Source: Escarpia spicata
Lineage: Eukaryota; Annelida; Polychaeta; Sabellida; Siboglinidae
Assembly (NCBI GenBank): GCA_963995525.1
Contig: OZ023213.1
Location: 39,575,989 to 39,639,988, forward strand
Length of the DNA: 64,000 nt
Direction: 5' to 3'
Shown one piece after another: positions 45,401-57,400 of this stretch; positions within the stretch are counted from its first letter, which is position 1; every line of letters starts with the position of its first letter. Position numbers and translations under genes: made by a program. The notes under the pieces were generated by a model. The model saw nothing but the letters and a program-made list of their open reading frames with translations, was not told where the DNA came from and did no database searches.

Positions 45401-48400
45401 ATATCTTGATTATGTGAGGAAATCGGAAGAGTAACTGATGCGGCGACGAACATTTAAACTGAGTTAAACAGACAGTCAGTTCCTCTACCCTGCATTAGCC
45501 AGCGCAGTAATTTTTAACTGGAAGTTTGCTGCATTGAACATGGGAAAATGGGACATTGTTGAACATCAAATGGTATTGCAGGTAACGCCGCCCAACATAT
45601 TGCCAATAAAGCTAGTTTTGAAACTGGATGTCTTGTTTACTATTTGAACATACTCTGGGGTCATAACTTCCAAATTGCAAACAATACAGGCTTACTAAAT
45701 ACAATTTGGCAGGCAGTATACCTTCCATATATTTAGTATAGTCTTAGGTACATTATACTAATTAATATGTGATAAACTAATAATAGACTCTGCCTCCTTT
45801 TAATATTTGACAATTATTTTTTGTAAACACAATATAAAAGAATGCCACAACCCACCTCTGTAGTAGCAACGAGACCCTCCAGAACTTGCACGTGTTGTAA
45901 CTTGTGGCCGTAGACGCGATCCTCACTTTGTAGCGACTGATTTAGACTCTCTTCCAACAGACCTGAACAACTAGAGCATTATCACTACGCAGTCATCACT
46001 TAGGTAAAGACAGTTTAGTGCCACATCTCCTTCGTCACTTCCTGTGTTTGTATCTAACTATAATCGAGATGGTGTATACCTATGGGTATGTTAATATTTC
46101 CCCCCAGACGGTTTACTTCTCAGGTGATAAATATTCAGCAGATTAATCCACAATCCCTCCCTGGAAAATAGTGATGCATTTGAGGTGGGTAAGGGTATTT
46201 ACTGGTTTTAGAGTTCTGAAAGGTCTCAAAATATTACATCAAATGAAGGCTACACCTCCATGAAATCTAGCATAAAAGTTAAGACAGAAGATGTAACTGG
46301 ACATGTAGAAAAACAGAAGACAGCCACTAAGGGAAATAGAAAATGGGTTGCCCGAAGACTGCAGGGAGAGGAACAGTAGAAAAAGAGATAACAACTGGAG
46401 TGGAAGACACGAACTGAAGTCAAACGGATGTCGAGAGATATAAAGTAAGACACAACATGTAGAATGAGACACCCACCTTGTAAGGCTGTCTCTACGGATG
46501 TAAACATCTCTTCCTTTTTTTCATCCGTCTTTTCTGAAACACAACAGATCTATCCCAGTTCCAGCCACAAGTGATGTCACAGATAATCAAATAAATAAGT
46601 ACATGCATGCAGGTAATCAGTACATTCTGTAATATTGCATTAAAACTATTTCTTTAACATAAATAAAAATATCACTATTAAATTATTATTGTTCTAAACA
46701 CACCCATTACTTTGGGGCTAATGATGTTATGAATCAATTGTTATTTTATTAACATTCAGCTGTTTTATTTTACACTGGTTTGTGATATTTTTAGTTATTT
46801 ATAAGTGAATAGAACATAATCAACTGGCATATATAAAAGTATAATCTTTTAAATTTAGAAATTCTACATCATTTCTAACTGACACTGACATACTTTCATA
46901 ATGTGTTGCTGGTAATATGTGATGGGCCACAGCAAGGCGGGTATTACCGTAATGACCGTATCTGTTGGGACACCCTATGTTTAGGGGACACACTAAAAAT
47001 CTAGAAAAATAATAATTTTTCTGTATCGTATGTTTTGGGACACCTTTGTAAATGTAATTATTTTTTGTTCTTATGTATCGGGACACCAATTATTTGTAAT
47101 TCTGACGAGCAAGTACCCACTTTTTCCCTGATGCTGACATGCAAATAAAAAACAGTGTATTAATAAAACCAAAAATAGATAAGCGAACAAAAAATTTACA
47201 ACTCCAAACACGTCCAAAATCATTAAATTCCACAGTTGTTAGCACCATGATGGTTTGTCCGATCCCGATGATGTTGGTATCAGTTGAAAGAAGGCATTTT
47301 CTGTTTAATTTTTCATTCTCTAGCATTCATCTAGAATTTTGGTAACCATTCATAAAACATGTATAAATGGACCTACAACCATGTAGTTTTCAGTGTTCTG
47401 TATGGTTCCGAACGATGTCGGCAGCGGGTACTCTGTACAGTGTCCCCCCCTGGATAAAATGATGGGCGAGGTGGTAGGGGTGGTGTAAGCAAGTGCCACA
47501 GGCACGAAGCATTGCTAGGGGTCTGAGATTGTTTTAAACTATCTTAAAATGGTGCATTCTAAGGTATGTTTTAATCTTTACTCTTGAATATAGAGGGAAA
47601 GATACAAAACAACAAGATAGCATGTTTACACTACTTGTAAATGTCGTAATCATGATTGATAAAAGTCAGCCATCATGATTGTTTCATCCTGTTGAGGTGT
47701 TTTCCATTTGACCACTGGTACTCAGTTGAGGTGTGATTTCCACCTGACCACTGGTACTCAGTTGTGGTGATGTTTTTCTTGCCCTAACCCTAGGCCTTGT
47801 TACCACGCCGACAGAGTCAGTGACACGGGTAACATCTGAACACTCTTTCCCCCAATCATCACCTTTAAATCATTATCATGTCATAATATTATGATATTAA
47901 ATTGGTGGTTTCTGTTCCAAAGATTATACTTTATTTGTTGCTAGCATGCTATGCAATTAATCAGAGTATTTTCTGGAATGCCACAAAAGTATGTTTCTAT
48001 TAAATTGCAAGAACGTTTCTCAAATTGTGTCCATTTTTATAAAACATTGTAAGTTATTTAGTATGTCCACATTCTATGCAAACATGTCATTGCGTAGTCC
48101 AAGGTACTGATAAACCATTAGTATACATGGTTTTGGGCAATAGGCATCCTTTACGAGCTATGAACTTTGGTGGTTTATATTCGTAAGTACTTCACTTAAA
48201 ACAACAAGTGTTTGCACAACTTTGTCGGAATATGTATTACCCGGTATATATTTAGCACAAAGATATCTTACGAATCACATTCCTCATTTTGCTAAAAACG
48301 GCATAAAACATTAGTTGGATAGACTTGTGGGCACTTGTGTCGAATCCGGACCCACCTCGATTTCGCCATTATAACTTGAGTTTTGCCTAACTTTGATACC

Positions 48401-51400
48401 TCAGTTAGTTATGAGTTAGTTCCATCATTCAGCATTATCCTAGGCATATTTATGTTTAAGAATACTGCGTCTTAGCGTCCTTTTGAGGCGTAAATAGCGC
48501 CCCGGCTTATATCAACACACACTGCTATATCGTTCATTTTATGCGCGCGGTGTGGTAAGGCACGGCCGCAGCGACGCAGACTAGCGCAAACCAGGTCGCT
48601 ATTTGAGATTCAAAAGGGTCCGGATTCGATACAAGTGCCGACTAGTGAATAGGATGCATAGTTTTTATTTGGGCTTCAAAAGCGTCCAGACTAGCGATGT
48701 AGCGTCATTAACCTGCACAGTTTTTATTCCCACCAAAGTCATAAACCAGAAATTCAACATCAACTACACCAGCATTCTGATTTATTGTGGGCGCATACTG
48801 CAATAGTAAAATTGAGCGCAAAAGACATCTTAGTTCAGCTACAGTTTTCTTTGTTTTTGTTTTCTCCGAGTTCCTCATGTCTCCCAAACGCAGTTACCGT
48901 TTGGGCACCATATTACATGAATGTCTAAATTTCTAGTATGGCGAAACTCCGCAAGGTGTCACCATTGGAAACACCGGGCATCCCACGGGAATATTCCGTG
49001 ATTGGACAACTGACAAGTGATGTCGTTCACGTTGTCCAATGGAATTAATTTTAAGAGGTAAATCCTAACTGGCCCTAAACGACGTTAAGACGACTAAACG
49101 ATGTTGCTACAAATCTGTGATTTTGCAGGAATATAAGTGACTTTGGTGTCATTTTGTGCCGTTCACCGACGCTGAATATATTGCAAAAGAATGAAAAAAT
49201 GGGCATACGGAATAGCTACGAGGCAGCAATTACGGCATATTTTGGGCAAGGCGGCATAGAAAAACGGCAAAGCCCGCTACTAGACCCCCCTAGCAACACT
49301 TTGCGCTTGTGGCACTTGCATACATCACCCCTACCACCTCGCCCATCATTTTACCCAGGGGAAACACTGGTTTAGACCACCCACATTAACCCAATTTCCT
49401 GTTTTCCAAGCGCATGACACATGCACCCTAGTGCCTGGGAATTCTGTACCATACAGGAAGTGATTGTGCTTGGTAAACACATCAAAGGGATGGCTGATGT
49501 GCAATACAAAGAAAGTTACATTGTGTTGATTACTGCTGTCAAAGTCTTGTCAGGCATCAAGTGTGAGAAAGGGAGTCCCCAGATGACTGGCCAATCTTTC
49601 ATTGAGCATCTACATTTACAGCAGAGTTTGAGTGGGAAACACCACCCAAGTTCATGTTGAATGAATGAACGTTTATTCAACAACAACAACATAATACATG
49701 TACAGTATGGTTTGCTGCTGCTGCTGTTGTTTCAGCACTTTTGCTAATCATGTGCTTTATAATTGCATTTACCCGTAATTTTACTATACATAGGTTTACA
49801 TATATATATATATACAAGGATTGTGCTTGCTGATTTTTTTCTGATTTATTTCTCTTAAAAGCGATTTTATGTTTCTTAGATATTTGCCAATTTTGTAATC
49901 ACTCGTAAACGGGGCATTAGTCCCGGATTTGATGGTGTATAAATAAAGTTTATTATTATTATTATTTACCAGCTGATCTTGTATGGTAAATCCATAGCAG
50001 CCAGACGGAACTAACCATTGAGGCTGTTTGAGTGAATGAATGAATGAATGAATGTTAATTTCCGCAATCAACATGTACATTTGTTTATAACAATAATACA
50101 GAGACAGTTGAAGTGTTATACTTATTAAACACTGCCGCCATTTAGTGCAGTAATAGCTAACATATCAATATATACATATATATATATAATAAAAAATTTA
50201 TAAAATCATCTAAAAAGAAAACAGCTGTCATCTGATATTTTGTGTTCTTTAGTAGCTTTAGTACATTTACTGTATTACTACATTTGTCTCACAAGATATA
50301 GGGACATTCTGACTCCAAGAAATGAGTTACTAACAGTGTAATGGACGACACCCTGTTAATACCACAGATAGTTCAGTGGGAATTACATGACGTTTAGTTG
50401 CATTTCCGCAAGTTTATCTTCTATATTTTGATAAAAAATATGTTTCTGTATGTGGCCGAGATGGGCGGTAAAGTGTCTATTGGATGGTACTGCAGTCAAA
50501 TATAGTACAACCTGCCATTCAATAGTCTTCGAACAAGTGTGGGGAAACTGGTACCAGACAGGCTAAACACTTCACATGGCTGAGGATGTAGGCCCTACCT
50601 ATAACATTACTTTTGTTTCACTGGATAGGGCCATTCAACCACTCAAAAAATAGTTAGTGGCAGGTTAGTAGACAAGATGATCACGATGAAGTTACAAAGC
50701 CAGATTAACACCAGGGTAATAAAACAAGGACGACATGATGTCAGGATTCGTTCGCATCCCTAAGTATTGGGACAGTGAATCTGATAATTAATTTTGTCTA
50801 CCGTACATTTTGGGAAAGCTGAAAATGTTATTACTTTTAAGTGTCCCAAAACATACGGTCGTTACGGTAATTCGCAAAAATGAAATGGACTTTTGTCCCT
50901 TTTCAGATTCCAGAGCATAAACTTTAAAATGATATTTCACTTATTGAAATAATTTCGGTAATTTGTTTATTTATTGCTAAACTTGAAACAAACTTAAAAA
51001 CGATGTGTTGAGAAATTAAGTAACTCATATTGTTTATTATTTTGTAATTCGTGTGTTCATAAATGCATGTATTTTCTTAGTTTTGTGTTATTTGTCGAGG
51101 AAAGTAAGCTGGATGTTGAAATATGAGATTATAAAGTACACCTGTATGTCAAAATGACAAAAGTGATTGGACATGACCTAGACAGACATTGTGGGCTCAT
51201 GCAGGCGTGTCCGCGTGTCACTTAACACCTGGTTCGCTGTGGCAGGTCATATGTGCTGGACAAGCTAATTAGTAGACCATTGGTCAAGTGTTGAAGTGAG
51301 TCTTACCTAGTCCATCCTCCACCAGTGTGTGTACATAGAGCACAAGTTCCAGTAGATCGAGCAGCAGTCGTGGTATATGTAGTCGCAGGTAGGTGGCGAT

Positions 51401-54400
51401 ACGTGTCTCAGACGGACCAACCAGAGGATACTGAAACCAGTCATTTTTATGTATGTTTGCACAAGTTTCTTTACATCAATAAAAATTAGATTTGCTGGTG
51501 AGGGGGGCCTCATAAGGGGCTAGCCACTGCATTATAACGTCCCATCAATGTGAGGATGGAAACAACACCATGACACGAAGACTCTATGAAGAGGTATATG
51601 GTAGGATTGGGAAGGGAGTGGAGATTGAGAGACAGGGTGGTGGAGATGGCAGTAAACCAGGATCAGGATCTCACAGACAAAGCCCCCTACCTGTTTGACT
51701 GACGTGTATTCCCCCTAGATCTCACAAAGCACCCCCTACCTGTCTGACTGACGTGTATTCCCCCTAGATCTCACAGATAAAGCCCCCCTACCTGTTTGAC
51801 TGACATGTATTCCCCCTAGATCTCACAGACAAAGCCCCCTACCTGTTTGACTGACATTTATTCCTCCTGGATCTCACAGACAAAGCCCCCCTATCTGTTT
51901 GACTGACATGTATTCCGCCTGGATCTCACAGACAAAGCCCCCCTACCTGTTTGATTGATGTGTATTCCCTTTAGATCTCACAGACAAAGCCCCCCTACCT
52001 GTTTGACTGACATGTATTCCTCCTGGATCTCACAAATGAAGCCACTGAGTTGTGAGATGAGATCACGCAGTATCTCAGCCACATTTTTGTTGTTGCTGTC
52101 GTTGCTTGACGTCACGCTGCCATCAGTCGTTCCATTGCTGGTGCGATGCGGTGACCCGATCATAGAGGCCGCCACAAGACAACGCAACGTGAGGTTCCGT
52201 AGCTTCAACCATGTCTTCTGTAGGAAAATGAATAATAACATACAATGGCACCTCTCGATTAAGGTCACCTCTGGACTGGACCAAAATGACCTGAGTAGCA
52301 AGGTGACCATATTAATAGGACAGTTCAATAATTTTGAACTGTCCTATCATTATACAAGAAAACAACCAGGGGAATATATTAAGTTGGGTAGTTGGAGATA
52401 TTATAATCCAATTTAAACTTCTATTTCGCCGAAATCCTCAAAAACCCGAACACAGCTGAAAAGGATTCAAATTTAGGATTCAAAACATCTCTCGGAATGG
52501 ACATCAAATGTGGGAACAAATGGAGAATATAATATTATTGTAAAAGAAGACAGCGGGATGATGTACCTCTTCCCGAAAAGACTGCGCCTTCATTTCTTCC
52601 GTCATTGCCCTGAAATAATTATGAACCATGTTTATAGAAATAAAACTAAGCAGCACACAGCTTAACAAATTTGGTTTACACCAATTAAAACACATTTTCA
52701 TATAAAATATTCTTAGATAAATGTTTTATTATGAATTACTATATTCACTGTATATATGCACATACTCAAGGAATTCTTCATATATGTTGCTACACTCCCA
52801 TCTCAAGTTGGGACCAATTGCCTCATAACAGGCCTACTAAATGCTACTTTGCCAAAAAGAAGAAACTGATCTAGATCACAAGATGTACAACAAGGCTGTC
52901 TGACCCTCGTTGTTTAATATAATCTGTTTAATACTAGGATAAACATATTATAGTTATACTACCTGCCAAGTGTGTTCAATAAACACAAACCAGTCTTCAC
53001 ATATTTGAATACTTCAACAGCAAAATATTCAAGTCATAAACAAAAGCGAGAAATTTAAGCATGTTCTGTTGATGATACCACGGGCGCCAGCTGGGATAAT
53101 TGCTAGGCCTTTTGACACTGAGTGCAATCAAATGGCTCCCACATTCACGACAACATCACGAAACCTCCTGTTAACAGTTACCACTTGACGCTGAGTCCGG
53201 GCAATGGAACAGACAACCTTGCTTTAAGAAGAGACCCATCAAGAGCAATGTGACAACAGACCATTACCTGTTTGGAGGGTCCCATGACACCATCACATCC
53301 ATGTCACGATTGTCTCTTAGGTCATCCCATGGTGTCTTGTCATTCTCCAGGTCTACATCCAGACAGTGGACCATCTCCACAGTGTTCTGATGACTGTCAA
53401 CAACACACAACAACATCTAGACAGTGGACCATCTCCACAGTGTTCTGATGACTGTCAACAACACACAACAACATCTAGACAGTGGACCATCTCCAGTGTT
53501 CGGATGACTCAACAACACACAACAACATCTAGACAGTGGACCATCTCCAGTGTTGTAATGACTGTCAGCAACATACATCAACATCTAGCCAGTGGACCAT
53601 CTCCAGTGGTCTGATGACTGTCAACAACACACAACAACATCTAACCAGTGGACCATCTCCACATGAACATGTACTTTCAAATATTATCAAAATCACTTGA
53701 AGGAATTCTAAAACATAAATTCACTATATGGAAAGACCTAAAATGAACTAGCTATTATTATTAATCTGGTTACTGATCAATTCTTTTAAATATCCACTAT
53801 TACATATAGATTGTGTCCTATCTACATAACCACCTCATTTCGCTAGTCTCCTACATATTTTAAACATCCCTAGACATTAGTAGACAACTGTTTGTTCCTA
53901 AAACTATATTTAACATAGACAAGCACGCATTCATCATACATCTGCCCAAAATGTGATATGATCTCCCAATTACTTTATAAAATCATTTGAAACTATAGCT
54001 ACCTGTCGTAAACAAACTCAACACATTTATTAACATTACACTTCTACCCAAAATCTTTGGTGGTCCACTCCTCTAATGCTGTCTTTTGTACATCCTCTTC
54101 ATGCTATCTGCTGTATGATACTTGTTTGTTGCACACCTGAGTTCAGATTCCTGAGAATATAAGTGCTATATAAATGAAGTATAATGATTACCTCTGTGTA
54201 TCGAGAATGAGGTCCAATAGCATCCTCTCTACAGTGGCTGTGGCGTATTGCAGCGAGTTCTGAAGTCTTTGTCGGAACTTGACAAACTCATCAATCTGAA
54301 ACAGGCAAAAATAGATAAACATTCAATCACCAAGTCAGCAAAATATACAAAAGTTTAGGGTCTAAGGTAAAAGTACCATTTTAGAAATGTATGTAATGTA

Positions 54401-57400
54401 TGTTGTTCACGTGGCTAGTTGTCACAGTTCAGCATTATTCATATACAACATTAAAACTAAATATTGGTACAGAATTGTCAGGAATCATCAACATGTGTCC
54501 TGCATTTTTGATGTGTCATCTTTTTGACATTGTTCCAGTTGAATATAGCTAATAGATCTAGAAGTAGTCAACCACTGATGAATACAATTTCGTTAAAAAG
54601 TATCTCTTTCACTTTTCCCTCTGAACAAAGGGAGACAAATATTTCACATAGATAAAATGGTGACATTCGCAGCTTTTGCAAAGATCACAATGAAACCAAT
54701 CAAGAAAAACAGTGAAGAAAATTACACAAAGATCACAAAATCATACAATATATAATAAAAGAAACAAGTTGCGAAAGGCAAGATGAGATGGTTACGCCAA
54801 GTTGCTAACAAAGTAGGGCAAAGAAAATGCCTGTTTAAGTTCTTACCTTTGTGAAAGATCCATATTTATAAGACGATATTACGCACTCGGTCATCTGAAA
54901 TAACAAACGTGTGCAAAGTTAACATCTACAAACATAAATGTGATTAAAACTGCAGAAGTAAATTACAAACAAGAAGTTGAGTGCATTGCTTTAATACTGA
55001 TAAAGTGAGGCAGAAATATTTCAATAGTATTATACTAGTTATGAAAAGAAAAACTAATATATTTATTAAATATTTATATGTTAGTATGTACATGCTGTAT
55101 TGTATTACAACAATAACAATATCTGTGTTTATATAATACGCCAGTAATTGTTTCACATCATCATTTCAGCTATTCAACCAACTGTCTCTTTTTGTCCATA
55201 AAGGTTATCACTTAAGGGACGATTATTGCATAAGACACCCACCTCCTTATGACTGACAGTGAAGAATTTGAGCAGTCCATCATAGAAGGACACAGCAGTG
55301 GAGAGATGGCCTAGACTACCCACATGGTTGCTGATGATATAACTACAACACACGTAAGACAGTGTATGACAGATGATATAACTACAACACACGTAAGACG
55401 GTGTATGACAGATGATACAACTACAACACGTTAGACAGTGTATGACAGATGATATAACTACAACACACATAAGACAGTGTATGACAGATGATATAACTAC
55501 AACACATATAAGACGGTGTATGACAGATGATACAACTACAACACACGTAAGACGGTGTATGACAGATGATATAACTACAACACACGTAAGACGGTGTTTG
55601 ACAGATGATATAACTACAACACACGTAAGACGGTGTATGACAGATGATATAAATACAACACACGTAAGACGGTGTTTGACAGATGATATAACTACAACAC
55701 ACGTAAGACGGTGTATGACAGATGATATAACTACAACATACGTAAGAGAGTGTATGACAGATGATATAACTACAACACACGTTAGACAGTGTATGACAGA
55801 TGATATAACTACAACACACGTAAGACAGTGTATGACAGATGATATAACTACAACTTACGTAAGACAGTGTATGACAGATGATATAACTACAACACACGTA
55901 AGGCAGTGTATGACAGATGATATAACTACAACATACGTTAGACGGTGTATGACAGATGATATAACTACAACACACGTAAGACGGTGTATGACAGATGATA
56001 TAACTACAACACACGTAAGACGGTGCATGACAGATGATATAACTACAACATACGTAAGACAGTGTATGACAGATGATATAACTACAACATACGTAAGACA
56101 GTGTATGACAGATGATATAACTACAACACACGTAAGGCAGTGTATGACAGATGATATAACTACAACACACGTTAGACGGTGTATGACAGATGATATAACT
56201 ACAATACACGTAAGACGGTGTATGACAGATGATATAACTACAACACACGTTAGACGGTGTATGACAGATGATATAACTACAACACACGTAAGACGGTGTA
56301 TGACAGATGATATAACTACAACACACGTAAGACGGTGTATGACAGATGATATAACTACAACATACGTAAGACGGTGTATGACAGATGATATAACTACAAC
56401 ATACGTAAGACAGTGTATGACAGATGATATAACTACAACACACGTAAGGCAGTGTATGACAGATGATATAACTACAACACACGTTAGACAGTGTATGACA
56501 GATGGTATAACTACAACACACGTAAGACGGTGTATGACAGATGATATAACTACAACACACGTTAGACAGTGTATGACAGATGATATAACTACAACACACG
56601 TAAGACGGTGTATGACAGATGATATAACTACAACACACGTAAGACGGTGTATGACAGATGATATAAATATAACACACGTAAGACGGTGTTTGACAGATGA
56701 TATAACTACAACACACGTAAGACAGTGTATGACAGATGATACAACTACAACACGTTAGACAGTGTATGACAGATGATATAACTACAACACACGTAAGACA
56801 GTGTATGACAGATGATATAACTACAACACACGTAAGACGGTGTATGACAGATGATATAACTACAACATACGTAAGACGGTGTATGACAGATGATATAACT
56901 ACAACATACGTAAGACGGTGTATGACAGATGATATAACTACAACACACGTAAGACGGTGTATGACAGATGATATAACTACAACACACGTAAGACGGTGTA
57001 TGACAGATGATATAACTACAACATACGTAAGACGGTGTATGACAGATGATATAACTACAACACACGTAAGACGGTGTATGACAGATGATATAAATACAAC
57101 ACACGTAAGACGGTGTTTGACAGATGATATAACTACAACACACGTAAGACGGTGTATGACAGATGATATAACTACAACATACGTAAGAGAGTGTATGACA
57201 GATGATATAACTACAACACACGTTAGACAGTGTATGACAGATGATATAACTACAACACACGTAAGACAGTGTATGACAGATGATATAACTACAACTTACG
57301 TAAGACAGTGTATGACAGATGATATAACTACAACACACGTAAGGCAGTGTATGACAGATGATATAACTACAACATACGTTAGACGGTGTATGACAGATGA

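Noticed and set aside
46250..46507. Hydrophobic minus-strand ORFs beside the exon at 46477-46533
   Set aside because: They run through the donor into the intron; only the exon part fits NAA25.
47430..49381. 8-bp target-site duplication for the TIR element
   Set aside because: The flanks ACTCTGTA and GTTTAGAC do not match, so no duplication is claimed.
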